From contig JAAENN010000255.1 of NCBI GenBank assembly GCA_024224295.1, positions 1-64,000 of the forward strand: a stretch of DNA of 64,000 nucleotides. Reading direction: 5' to 3'. Numbering within the stretch: the first letter of the stretch is position 1; each line of letters begins with the position of its first letter. The notes under the pieces were generated by a model, which was not told the DNA's origin, searched no databases, and saw only the letters and a list, made by a program, of their open reading frames with translations. The DNA is from Shimia sp. (GTDB lineage Bacteria > Pseudomonadota > Alphaproteobacteria > Rhodobacterales > Rhodobacteraceae). Shown piece by piece: positions 43,855 through 52,112 of this stretch. Both the position numbers and the translations under genes were made by a program.

Positions 43855-44231
43855 TCGTGCTCGACAGCATTGGGTTTGTGAACACGGGACTGCCGTTGAT
43901 TATGCTTGGTGTACTTGCCGTGCTGATCCCGCGGTTTGTGATTGATCGGGCGACACGGTCGCATGGCGACGTGTTTCGCGGGATCTGCAGGACAGTGATG
44001 TTTTTGCTGAGCGTCGGCTTTTTGATGTCGTACGTGTTGACCTACACACGTGGCGTGCACGCCTTGGCGCTTGGGGCCTCGCCAGAGCTTGGAACAGCCT
44101 TTTGGATGCATCTGCGGCTGTCGTTGATGGCGGCAATTGTTTGGGCACCAATCTTGGCGCTGGTGTGGTTTGGTAAAGCGCAGGGCGTGGAAGCGCGGCG
44201 CGGGCAGGATATTGCGGCGGGGAAGCGGTGA
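43851..44231 (+). CDS. Small membrane protein coupled to the AAA ATPase
   Basis: The 126-residue protein begins at GTG overlapping the ATPase stop. It has three hydrophobic segments (GLPLIMLGVLAVLIPRFVI, ICRTVMFLLSVGFLMSYVL, LRLSLMAAIVWAPILALVW) and a short basic tail. I recognise no family. GC-rich codon use and the 4-nt overlap make it a core cluster member, presumably anchoring the complex in the inner membrane. Confidence 0.75.
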   Translation: MIVLDSIGFVNTGLPLIMLGVLAVLIPRFVIDRATRSHGDVFRGICRTVMFLLSVGFLMSYVLTYTRGVHALALGASPELGTAFWMHLRLSLMAAIVWAPILALVWFGKAQGVEARRGQDIAAGKR

Positions 44232-44344
44232 TGCTGGCGATGAGGACCGCGCCCGACCTGGTGGGCGCTTTGAATTGGTTCGGAGTTGGTGCTTTGGTGC
44301 AAGGAGCGCAGGTGTTGGTGTGTGTGGCTGACGGTGCAAACGCG

Positions 44345-44386
44345 CCCTCCGGGGGGAGGTCGGGTGCGGCCCGGCTTGAGGCCGGG
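44345..44386. repeat. GC-rich palindromic block before AT-rich insert
   Basis: CCCTCCGGGGGGAGG is followed by CCCGGC-TTGAG-GCCGGG. It lies between two cluster genes and just upstream of the AT-richer gene at 44425. A related GC-rich hairpin sits beside the inserts at 39980. Confidence 0.45.
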
Positions 44387-44424
44387 TCGATTGCATTCAT
44401 GGCTGCAGACAAAGGTTTCGCAGT

Positions 44425-45288
44425 ATGATCGATGCCGAAAAAAGAAAGAGCAAATCCTTTTGGCGAATAGGCAATCCGATCATGTGGGCGTGTACCGCGA
44501 CCACAGTGTTTGTCGGCCTAATTGTTTGGTTCGGGATGGCCGAAACCTGCAATATTGACCTTTTCCCAAAAGGCGATTGTCCTCCAAAATGGCGACACCT
44601 TCGTGCTGCCCCGTTTAACGAGGTCGGAGATACACTGGCCGGGATTGCAGGTGTTCTTGCTTTCATCTGGCTAATCGCGACGGTTTTGCTGCAATCCATC
44701 GAATTGGGGGAACAGCGAAAAGTGCTTGCATTGCAAAAAGAAGAAATGGAGGAGCAGAGAAAAGCCACCCAAGACATGGCGCGATCTATGTCGGCTCAAG
44801 CGAAGGTTTTTGAAGATGAGATGAAACATAGCGACCAAGTTTCTGCTCGTGAGGAATTCTCTGAATTAGTGTTATCGACGCTACAGTTAACAGAGAACTG
44901 TGCTGCCAGTTGGCGAATAAGGCGCAAAGCACAGGTTGGTTACAACGAGGTGGAGCTCGACTTGTTTCAGGACTACTACAACGACGTTAGGGAAGATCGA
45001 GGAAGGCTACCGACGTTTGATGATGCTTTGGATGTATTTCCTTCGATGAACAATGAGGTCGAATGCGTGGTAAGAGACGCAAGTTCAAAGGCGTTTAATA
45101 TCGTCAAGCGGCCCCTAAAAAGCAGCTTCCCGGCAAATCTTCTTTTGAAAGCACAACTTGCTTGCGCCTTAATTCCTCGTTTGAGTCCAGCTGATGTCGA
45201 GAAAATCGATCGATCTGAGTTGGCGGAGCTGGCTAACAACCTTCAAGTTGCTGAAAACGCAAAGATTTGGGCGGAGGATGAAGTATGA
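44425..45288 (+). CDS. Two-helix membrane protein with coiled coil, AT-richer insert
   Basis: The 287-residue protein has a basic N-terminus, a first helix (IMWACTATTVFVGLIVWFGMA), a short loop with Cys (ETCNIDLFPKGDCPP), and a second helix (LAGIAGVLAFIWLIATVLLQ). A coiled coil (GEQRKVLALQKEEMEEQRKATQ in parts) and a soluble C-terminal domain of about 140 residues follow. GC is visibly lower than in flanking genes (47-50% in two sampled 60-bp lines against 60% in one line of the next gene). Its stop overlaps the next start (ATGA), so it is integrated in the transcript. The helix-helix-coiled-coil-soluble layout recalls membrane sensors of phage-defence loci, but no known domain was recognised. 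Confidence 0.75.
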   Translation: MIDAEKRKSKSFWRIGNPIMWACTATTVFVGLIVWFGMAETCNIDLFPKGDCPPKWRHLRAAPFNEVGDTLAGIAGVLAFIWLIATVLLQSIELGEQRKVLALQKEEMEEQRKATQDMARSMSAQAKVFEDEMKHSDQVSAREEFSELVLSTLQLTENCAASWRIRRKAQVGYNEVELDLFQDYYNDVREDRGRLPTFDDALDVFPSMNNEVECVVRDASSKAFNIVKRPLKSSFPANLLLKAQLACALIPRLSPADVEKIDRSELAELANNLQVAENAKIWAEDEV

Positions 45289-46640
45289 AACGTCTCATTG
45301 AACGCGGCTTGATGTTTGGCAACCTGATTGAAGTGGTCTCGCCGGTTTTAGTGGAGCGTTACAATCGTGCGCTGAAACATCTGACGGGCAAGACCACCAA
45401 TCTCACCGATTTTCACATCGATATCTCGGGCTATTCGCCGGAGATTGGCGATGAGCTGAACGACCACCTCTACCTCAACCACGGGGGCTGCAACCGGCAG
45501 TTCATCCTGCTGACCACGGATCAGAAATCCGCGCCGTTGTTGAACATTAAGTTTTCCACCAGCCGCGATATCCTGCGGCATTTCATTGAGGAAAACGAGC
45601 CGCAGCTGTTTGCCCTGACCGCGCGGGATGCCGTCGCAGGCGAGTTGGTGAACTCGGTGTTTTCTGTGAGCCAGCCCAGCAAGCTGATGGACATTCGTAA
45701 GGTCACGATTGAGGCGGACACGACTGAAGGCACGCTGCGCGACGCGGAGAAGCTGGGCGAACTGGCGGATCGGTTCAAGCAGGAGGAAGACGGCTGGTTT
45801 GATGATGTGCTTATCGCGGACATGATCACGCTCGCGAAACGCACTGGCGACGTGACGCGCAATCCGGTGACGCTCAAACACATGGCGTTTGATCAGCAGG
45901 ATTACTGGACCGCGCATTTTGGCGGGGTCTACTTGTTCCGAGGATTGGCGCATCCAGCGGTGATCACGGCGGGCGACAAGGCCGAGCTGGGCAAGCTGCC
46001 GATCAAATACACGTTTGATTTCAAAGACCGAAATCAGATTGCGAAGTTTCTGGACTACAATGATCTGGCCGAGCCAATTGTGAAGGCGCGGGGCGTGGAT
46101 GGCGCGGCCATTCTGCGCCAAAAGATGGATTTCATAGTGGTTGATGCGGCGCAGGAAGCGGGGGTGGACCTAACGGGCGCGACGCGCAGTGACATTCGCC
46201 GATTGGCGCGTAATCATGCAGAGCAATTGCCACCAGAATACCATGAGCTGCGCAAGATGGTGGATTGGGCGGAAAGCGATGGCAAATGGCCGAAGATCAC
46301 CAGCGATCATCCGGCGTATTTCTATACGCTGCGGGCCACGGACACGGATCAGCGCGATCTGGTGAATATGCTGCTGTCAGAGCTGGCGCCAAAGGATATT
46401 CGACAGCTGTTTATTTGCCATAAGGAAGTGTTTTATCGCCTCTATCAAGGCTGGTCGGAGACCAAGAAGAGCTTTGTGGCGGATTTCTTGGAGCGAGAGT
46501 ATCAGGTCGACAAAGTGGGCGCGCGCGAGGCGTTGTTTGGCTTTGATGCGCCGCTGGAGATGCCCCGTGTGACGCGACGGGCGTCTGAGGATATGATATC
46601 GCGGGTTGGTCCGTGGGGCGCAGTCAAATCGGGACGGTGA
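45285..46640 (+). CDS. DUF6638-like protein of unknown function
   Basis: The 451-residue protein is soluble, with mixed alpha/beta sequence (MKRLIERGLMFGNLIEVVSPVLVERYNRALKHL, GGCNRQFILLTTDQKSAPLL, in parts). From memory it resembles the Rhodobacteraceae family DUF6638; I cannot confirm this here. The C-terminal third contains KDIRQLFICHKEVFYRLYQGW. It is a core cluster member by GC content and gene order. It begins inside the stop of the AT-richer gene and ends 11 bp before the next gene. Confidence 0.75.
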   Translation: MKRLIERGLMFGNLIEVVSPVLVERYNRALKHLTGKTTNLTDFHIDISGYSPEIGDELNDHLYLNHGGCNRQFILLTTDQKSAPLLNIKFSTSRDILRHFIEENEPQLFALTARDAVAGELVNSVFSVSQPSKLMDIRKVTIEADTTEGTLRDAEKLGELADRFKQEEDGWFDDVLIADMITLAKRTGDVTRNPVTLKHMAFDQQDYWTAHFGGVYLFRGLAHPAVITAGDKAELGKLPIKYTFDFKDRNQIAKFLDYNDLAEPIVKARGVDGAAILRQKMDFIVVDAAQEAGVDLTGATRSDIRRLARNHAEQLPPEYHELRKMVDWAESDGKWPKITSDHPAYFYTLRATDTDQRDLVNMLLSELAPKDIRQLFICHKEVFYRLYQGWSETKKSFVADFLEREYQVDKVGAREALFGFDAPLEMPRVTRRASEDMISRVGPWGAVKSGR

Positions 46641-46651
46641 GGAGGTAGAGC

Positions 46652-46918
46652 ATGTTTGCATTGGCGAGATTGTCGGTTGTGGGCTTTGTTGTGCTCACCA
46701 TCATCTATGTCTGTCTGTCACTTTATTCGCGCTCCAAACGGCGCGACAAGTTAGAGGCAGAGTGGGACAGTGAAGGCATGAGCGGTGATCGGGATGCCTT
46801 TATTGAGCAAGGGCTGCAAGACTATGATGGCTCTTTGCGTCGCAAATTGATCTGGGGTGTCTATATCATTCCCGTGACCATCGTGATCGCTTTGATCTAC
46901 TTTATGAATTTCCACTAG
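46652..46918 (+). CDS. Small two-helix membrane protein
   Basis: The 88-residue protein starts at MFALARLSVVGFVVL with a good GGAGG. It has an N-terminal membrane helix (SVVGFVVLTIIYVCLSLY), a charged middle (SRSKRRDKLEAEWDSEGMSGDRDAFIEQGL in parts) and a C-terminal helix (YIIPVTIVIALIYFMNF). Such small proteins commonly precede DUF1523 genes in this group, in my recollection. It is followed 12 bp later by the DUF1523 gene. Confidence 0.8.
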   Translation: MFALARLSVVGFVVLTIIYVCLSLYSRSKRRDKLEAEWDSEGMSGDRDAFIEQGLQDYDGSLRRKLIWGVYIIPVTIVIALIYFMNFH

Positions 46919-46930
46919 GGGGACCAAGGA

Positions 46931-47581
46931 ATGGTCTATGTGAAATGGGGTTTCTGGACGCTGTTCTGGCTATTTGTGGCGGCGTTCTTTCACTACACGC
47001 TGCCGCAACATGATGTGGTGCGTGTGACCGATACCTATGAGAAGCGGATTGATTTTGGCGAGAACTCGATTTTCTGGGCCAAATCGGATGCGGGCAATGC
47101 CGAGACAACTGTCAATCGTGACGTGTTTTTTATCGAGACAAAGATGCCCAACGATCGGGTTATGGTCTATCGCAACGAGGACACCAGCGCCGGTTGGCCA
47201 CCATATTTCAAGTTTGATACTGCCAACCTTCAGGCTGAAGCAGGCGACCTGAAATCTAGTTCGGATGCGCCGAAATGGGTGGCGGTGAAGCACTATGGCT
47301 GGCGCAACGAGTTCCTGTCGATTTATCCTAACGCGGTGGGTGTGAAGCCCGTGGATGGTCCGGATGTGACGTTCATTCCTTGGCTGAACATCCTGATCCT
47401 GGCGGTGTTTTTCGCAATGGTTTGGGCAATTTACGTGCGCTGGCGTCGGTTCCGTCAGGCGCGGATTGATCCGGTGCTTGAAGATATGGGCGACAGCTTT
47501 GAAGCAGCTGGAGACAATCTGGCAGAGAAGCGGGGGCGGTTCCGCGCCTGGCTCGACACCTGGCGCGGGAAGGCGCGTTAA
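46931..47581 (+). CDS. DUF1523 family membrane protein
   Basis: The 216-residue protein has an N-terminal helix (WGFWTLFWLFVAAFFHYTL), a periplasmic domain and a second helix (FIPWLNILILAVFFAMVWAIYVRW). The periplasmic domain has the DUF1523 hallmark VVRVTDTYEKRIDFGENSIFW, then DVFFIETKMPNDRVMVYRNEDTSAGWPPYFKFD (in parts). A basic tail ends it. The function of DUF1523 is unknown. It is the last gene of the cluster; its stop overlaps the convergent soeC by 4 nt. Confidence 0.88.
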   Translation: MVYVKWGFWTLFWLFVAAFFHYTLPQHDVVRVTDTYEKRIDFGENSIFWAKSDAGNAETTVNRDVFFIETKMPNDRVMVYRNEDTSAGWPPYFKFDTANLQAEAGDLKSSSDAPKWVAVKHYGWRNEFLSIYPNAVGVKPVDGPDVTFIPWLNILILAVFFAMVWAIYVRWRRFRQARIDPVLEDMGDSFEAAGDNLAEKRGRFRAWLDTWRGKAR

Positions 47582-48450
47582 CGCATGCCGTAGTAGAGGC
47601 CGACCACGTGTTCGGCCTCTGCAAAAAACAGCCAGCGCGAGGTTGCGACACCCGCGACGTGGCTGAGGACTGCGAGGATTGCCAAAACGTGGCTGAAGGG
47701 CAGTAGCAGGCAGATGATGGGCAGCACAAAGGTGAGCCCAAAGGCGATACGGCGCAGTTTTTGTGCGTGTTTTCGGCCAATTACGTAGATGAACTCTTTC
47801 ACTAGATAGTTCGGCGCGGTGTGGGGATGTGCCATGGAACGCACAGTGCCGCGCTCGCCCAGACCTGTGGCTGTGCCGAGGTCTGTGCCGCTATCCGAGA
47901 GGGCTGCGTCGCCGCGTTGCCACCAGATGAACTGGCAAATGGCGGCTATCACCAGCAGTAGGATGGCCATGTTCACTCGACCAGAAAGAAGTGCCCCGCC
48001 TGCCAGGGAGAAGCTCAGGTAAAGCGCTGGTGTCAAAGGAGTTTTCCAGCGAGGTACAGTGTCGAGTTGGGCGTAAATCATTGAGGTTGTGAAGACAGTG
48101 AACAGGGCCAGAGCGGCACCGATCAGGCCCAAAGCGGTGGCGTTCATTTCAAGGAAGATTAGCGATATCGCGTATAGCCCCATAAAAAGAAGGGCGAGGA
48201 CGGCGCTGACGCCTTCGCGCGATAGCCAGCTGCTGCGCCACTGGGAGAGGGCGCGCCAGGCGCGTTCCGGGTGGCCAAGGTGGAAGGTTGAAGAGATCAG
48301 GCCACCAACGGACAGGGCGTAAGCGATTGCAAAGAATACAAAAGCTGTGAGACCGGTTGGCGGAGTTGGATCAATGCCAAGCCAGAACAGGAGACCGAAG
48401 CCGAGGCCAGAGAGCGTTGAGAAGACGATAACGGATGGGGCTGGATGCAT
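47578..48450 (-). CDS. soeC: Sulfite dehydrogenase membrane subunit SoeC (DmsC-like)
   Basis: The 290-residue protein has eight hydrophobic segments and the DmsC/NrfD-type opening HPAPSVIVFSTLSGLGFGLLFWLG. Conserved points include STFHLGHPERAWRALSQWRSSWLSREG (in parts) and LYYGMR at the end. It anchors SoeAB at the cytoplasmic face and passes electrons from sulfite to the quinone pool. Its ATG shares one base with the soeB stop. Position after soeAB within a taurine cluster makes the specific name safe. Confidence 0.92.
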   Translation of the reverse strand: MHPAPSVIVFSTLSGLGFGLLFWLGIDPTPPTGLTAFVFFAIAYALSVGGLISSTFHLGHPERAWRALSQWRSSWLSREGVSAVLALLFMGLYAISLIFLEMNATALGLIGAALALFTVFTTSMIYAQLDTVPRWKTPLTPALYLSFSLAGGALLSGRVNMAILLLVIAAICQFIWWQRGDAALSDSGTDLGTATGLGERGTVRSMAHPHTAPNYLVKEFIYVIGRKHAQKLRRIAFGLTFVLPIICLLLPFSHVLAILAVLSHVAGVATSRWLFFAEAEHVVGLYYGMR

Positions 48451-49211
48451 CAGGCGGTCCCTCCGGGCAGTTTGTCTAGGGCTTTGTCGAGCCAGCCAAG
48501 GAAGCCTTGAGGCTCCTCAGCGACCGGTTCCAGAAGTGGCGCCAAAAGGCTTTGGTCGTCCCAGGAATCCTTCAGGCGTGGTGGCAAATACTTGTTGATA
48601 GGCAAGGTGCCCATTTCCGGCATGAGGTCAAATCCGCCTCTGGATTCAACAAGTTGGCTGACATCAGAGTTTGGATCTGAGAGGTCTCCAAAGTGTCTTG
48701 CGCCGGCGGGGCAGGTGCGGACGCAGGAGGGGATTTGGTCTTCTTCCGGTAGGTTTTCGTTGTAGATGCGGTCCACGCAGAGAGTACACTTTTTCATCAC
48801 GCCTTCTGCTTGGTCCAGCTCACGGGCGCCGTACGGGCAGGCCCAGGCGCAGAGACCACAGCCAATGCAGTGGTCTTCGTTGACCAGCACGATGCCGTCC
48901 TCGACGCGCTTGTAGCTTGCCCCGGTGGGGCAAACGGTGACACAGGGGGCATTTTCGCAATGTAGACAAGACTTTGGGAAGTGCACAGTTTGCGCATTAC
49001 CTTGTTCAGGCTGGACCTCATAGCTGTGCACACGGTTTAGAAACGTGCCCATGGGTTCGGTGCCATAGGGGCGCTGGTCACTCAGCGGGGCGCCATAGTT
49101 TTCGGTGTTCCAGCCTTTGCAAGAAATCACACAGGCATGGCAGCCGACGCAGGTGTCTAGATCGATCACAAGGCCGAGGGTGCGGTCGGTTTTGGTGGGT
49201 AAATCGGTCAT
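48450..49211 (-). CDS. soeB: Sulfite dehydrogenase iron-sulfur subunit SoeB
   Basis: The 253-residue ferredoxin-like subunit has four 4Fe-4S motifs: CVGCHACVISCKGWN, CLHCENAPCVTVCP, CIGCGLCAWACPYGA and CTLCVDRI with CVRTCPAGA. The start at MTDLPTKTDR is the family-like N-terminus, though its ribosome site is poor. An upstream in-frame ATG at 49274 would add 21 residues encoded by a 43-bp repeat. It transfers electrons from SoeA to SoeC. It is the middle gene of soeABC. Confidence 0.93.
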   Translation of the reverse strand: MTDLPTKTDRTLGLVIDLDTCVGCHACVISCKGWNTENYGAPLSDQRPYGTEPMGTFLNRVHSYEVQPEQGNAQTVHFPKSCLHCENAPCVTVCPTGASYKRVEDGIVLVNEDHCIGCGLCAWACPYGARELDQAEGVMKKCTLCVDRIYNENLPEEDQIPSCVRTCPAGARHFGDLSDPNSDVSQLVESRGGFDLMPEMGTLPINKYLPPRLKDSWDDQSLLAPLLEPVAEEPQGFLGWLDKALDKLPGGTA

Positions 49212-49216
49212 TTTTT

Positions 49217-49259
49217 CACGTCGGTATTGCGTCGGTATTGCGACTGTATTGCGGAGGTG
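49217..49259 (-). repeat. Dispersed 43-bp repeat, copy B (three 11-bp units)
   Basis: On the minus strand the block is CACCTCCG, units CAATACAGTCG, CAATACCGACG and CAATACCGACG, then TG. It matches copy A (24141-24183) at 39 of 43 positions. It fills most of the soeA-soeB spacer and ends 5 nt before the soeB ATG. Confidence 0.8.
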
Positions 49260-49281
49260 CGAATTTTGAGGCATTGATGTC

Positions 49282-52092
49282 TCATTTATCCACCTTCCAT
49301 TCCAAATGATCCGGGCCTTGGGGGACCGGTGACTTGATGGGATCAAGGGCCGGCTGACTTTCGCTTTGGGCCTCGGCCTTTGCGATTTTCACACGTAGAT
49401 CAAACCAAGCGGCTTGACCGGTGATGGGGTCTGAGTTGGCCCACCGCAAGCCATCGCCTTTGGGCGGTAGGAGCTCGTGGATCAGGTGATTGAGTAAGAA
49501 ACCTTTGTTGGCTTCCGGCGCGTCCTCGGAGAGCGCCCAGGCTCCTTTGCGTTTGCCAATCGCGTTCCAGGTCCAGACGGTGTTTTCGTTAAGTGCGGCC
49601 TGATGCGCCACAGGCACTGTGATCTCGCCATGAACTGACGTCACGCGGGCCCAGTCACCCTCCGAAAATCCGTGTTTCTCCCAAAGCTTGGTTGGGAGAT
49701 AAAGCGGATTCTCACCGTGCAGCTGCCGCAGCCAAGCGTTTTGGGTGCCCCAACTGTGGTACATTGCCATCGGGCGTTGGGTGAGGGCGTGCACGTCAAA
49801 TTCGTCAGGATCGACGCTGCTGTCTTCCAGCGGTGCATACCAGATTGGTAGCGGGTCCATGACCTCTTTGAGGCGGTCGCGCATGTGATCTGGTGGCTGG
49901 ATGTCGCCGTGGCCTTCGGCGGCACGTTGGAATTTACGCATTGGTTCTACGTAGAGCTGGAACAGGTAAGGTTGGGGGGCATCAAACAGGCCGATTTTCA
50001 CCGCCCAATCCTGATAATCTTGATTCCAGGGTTTCATGTAGCGGGCGGCATCTGGCACGTGTTCAATCGCAAAGCCGCCGTTTTCGATGTATTTGTCGAG
50101 TTGCTCGGGATTGACAGTACCGCGACCAAACTGATCACCATCTTCGCCGCGGAATCCTGCGAGGGGGCCAACGCCTGGGCGGCGTTCGTGGTTTACGATG
50201 TAGTCGGCGTAGTCCTTCCATTTTGGTGTGCCGTCCTCATTGAGGAAGTGTGGCAAGCCGATGCGGGCACCAAGCTCAATAAGCACGGATTGAAAGCCGC
50301 GCACGTCCCGATCCGGCTCTACCACCGGCCAACGGATCGCGTCGGCGGCGCCGTCAGCTTCGCAAATGGGGCGGTCCAAGAGTGAGATGCAGTCGTGTCG
50401 TTCCAGATAGGTGGTGTCGGGCAGGATCAGGTCGGCATAGGCGACCATCTCAGAGCTGTAGGCATCGGAATAGATGATGCGAGGGATGCGGTAGCCGCCG
50501 TCGTCATTGCGGTCGGTGAGCATCTTGATCACGCCGGAGGTGTTCATGCTGGAGTTCCACGACATGTTGGCCATGTACATGAACAGCGTGTCGATTGGGT
50601 AGGGATCCTGTGCGTGGGCGTTCGAGATCACCATATGCATCAAGCCATGCACGGACATGGGGTTTTCCCATGTGAAGGCTTTGTCGATGCGGCAGGCGGA
50701 GCCGTCTTCGTTGATTTGCAGGTCTTCTGGACCGCGTGGGAAGCCGAGGTGGGGCCCGGCGAGCGGTTTGCCGGGACGGCCGTAGCCGTGCGGTGTTGGG
50801 TGGGCCTCTACCGGCTTTGGATAGGGCGGTTTAAAGCGGAAGCCGCCAGGGACTTCGACGGTGCCGAGGAGGATTTGAAGCACATGCAGGGCGCGGCAGG
50901 TTTGGAAGCCGTTGGAATGGGCCGAAATGCCACGCATGGCGTGGAAGCTGACCGGGCGGCCCGTCATGGTCTTGTGAGTTTCGCCCCGGAAATCGGTCCA
51001 TTCCTGTTCCAGTTCAAAGGCCTCGTCAAAGGCGACACGCGCCAATTCGGCAGCGATGGTTTTGATCTTTTGGGCGGCGATGCCGGTTTTCTCGGCGACG
51101 TTTTCCGGCGCGTACTGCGGGTCGAGATACTTTTCGGCCATCAAGTGCATCACCGTGCGATGGGTGACACCGGCTTGGCGATAGGTGGCGGAGAGATCAG
51201 GGCGTACGCCCTTTTGGTCAAACGGTGTCGGTTTGCCAGTGGTGCGGTCAATCACCAACTGTTTGCCATCCTCATCGCGCATCAACAGGCCAGTTTCGGC
51301 GTCCACCAGCACGGCGGCGTTGGTGTATTGCGCTAGGTAGTGCAGGTCGATCTTACCGGCTTTCATCAGTTCGTGCACGAGGCTGAGAATGAAGAGACCG
51401 TCGGTGCCGGGTGTAATCCCAACCCATTCATCTGCCACAGCGTTGTAGCCGGAGCGTACAGGGTTCACGCCAATGACTTTCGCACCGCGCGCTTTGATTT
51501 TACCGATGCCGGCTTTGATCGGGTTGCTGTCGTGGTCTTCGGCGACGCCAAAGATCATGAAGAGTTTGGTGTGGTCCCAATCTGGTTGGCCAAATTCCCA
51601 GAAGGCGCCGCCCATGGTGTAGATGCCTGCCGCAGCCATATTGACCGAGCAAAAGCCGCCGTGTGCCGCGTAGTTGGGTGTACCGAAGTGTTGTGCCCAA
51701 AAGCTGGTGAAGCTTTGGGATTGGTCACGACCGGTGAAGAACGCCAATTTGTGTGGCGCGGTTTCGTGCAACTCCGTGAGCCAACCAACGGCGGTGCTCA
51801 TGGCCTCTTCCCAGCTTATCTCCTCATATTCGCCGGAACCACGGGGGCCGACCCGTTTGAGTGGTTTTTTGAGGCGAGAAGGCGCGTTCACCTGCATGAT
51901 CCCGGCGGAGCCTTTGGCGCAGAGCACGCCTTTGTTCACTGGGTGATCGCGGTTGCCTTCGATATAGGCAACTTTGCCGTCTTTCATGTGCACGTTGATG
52001 CCACAGCGGCAGGCGCACATGTAACAGGTCGTCTGACGTATCTCGTCAGAGACTTTTGGACTGATGTTGAGGTCGGGTTGCTGGAACGTCAT
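49282..52092 (-). CDS. soeA: Sulfite dehydrogenase molybdopterin subunit SoeA
   Basis: The 936-residue member of the DMSO-reductase superfamily has an N-terminal 4Fe-4S motif CYMCACRCGINVHMKDGKV ending in GVLCAKGSAG. Molybdopterin-binding domains follow (FFTGRDQSQSFTSFW, GVNPVRSGYNAVADEWVGI in parts, RIIYSDAYSSEMVAYADLILPDTTYLE in parts), then a C-terminal dinucleotide-binding domain. No twin-arginine signal is present, agreeing with the cytoplasmic SoeA. It oxidises sulfite to sulfate, removing the product of Xsc. It is the first of soeABC and lies 20 bp after the YeiH-type exporter gene. Confidence 0.93.
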   Translation of the reverse strand: MTFQQPDLNISPKVSDEIRQTTCYMCACRCGINVHMKDGKVAYIEGNRDHPVNKGVLCAKGSAGIMQVNAPSRLKKPLKRVGPRGSGEYEEISWEEAMSTAVGWLTELHETAPHKLAFFTGRDQSQSFTSFWAQHFGTPNYAAHGGFCSVNMAAAGIYTMGGAFWEFGQPDWDHTKLFMIFGVAEDHDSNPIKAGIGKIKARGAKVIGVNPVRSGYNAVADEWVGITPGTDGLFILSLVHELMKAGKIDLHYLAQYTNAAVLVDAETGLLMRDEDGKQLVIDRTTGKPTPFDQKGVRPDLSATYRQAGVTHRTVMHLMAEKYLDPQYAPENVAEKTGIAAQKIKTIAAELARVAFDEAFELEQEWTDFRGETHKTMTGRPVSFHAMRGISAHSNGFQTCRALHVLQILLGTVEVPGGFRFKPPYPKPVEAHPTPHGYGRPGKPLAGPHLGFPRGPEDLQINEDGSACRIDKAFTWENPMSVHGLMHMVISNAHAQDPYPIDTLFMYMANMSWNSSMNTSGVIKMLTDRNDDGGYRIPRIIYSDAYSSEMVAYADLILPDTTYLERHDCISLLDRPICEADGAADAIRWPVVEPDRDVRGFQSVLIELGARIGLPHFLNEDGTPKWKDYADYIVNHERRPGVGPLAGFRGEDGDQFGRGTVNPEQLDKYIENGGFAIEHVPDAARYMKPWNQDYQDWAVKIGLFDAPQPYLFQLYVEPMRKFQRAAEGHGDIQPPDHMRDRLKEVMDPLPIWYAPLEDSSVDPDEFDVHALTQRPMAMYHSWGTQNAWLRQLHGENPLYLPTKLWEKHGFSEGDWARVTSVHGEITVPVAHQAALNENTVWTWNAIGKRKGAWALSEDAPEANKGFLLNHLIHELLPPKGDGLRWANSDPITGQAAWFDLRVKIAKAEAQSESQPALDPIKSPVPQGPDHLEWKVDK

Positions 52093-52112
52093 CTGGCCTC
52101 CCTTGGGCGCGT

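Noticed and set aside
44228-44428. 66-codon frame overlapping the end of the small membrane protein
   Set aside because: The GTGA overlap is suggestive, but the sequence runs through a GC-rich palindrome and has no protein-like pattern; probably not coding.
38428-47581. Calling the AAA cluster a prophage or transposon
   Set aside because: No integrase, transposase, structural phage genes or flanking repeats are visible, and the core genes have host-like composition.
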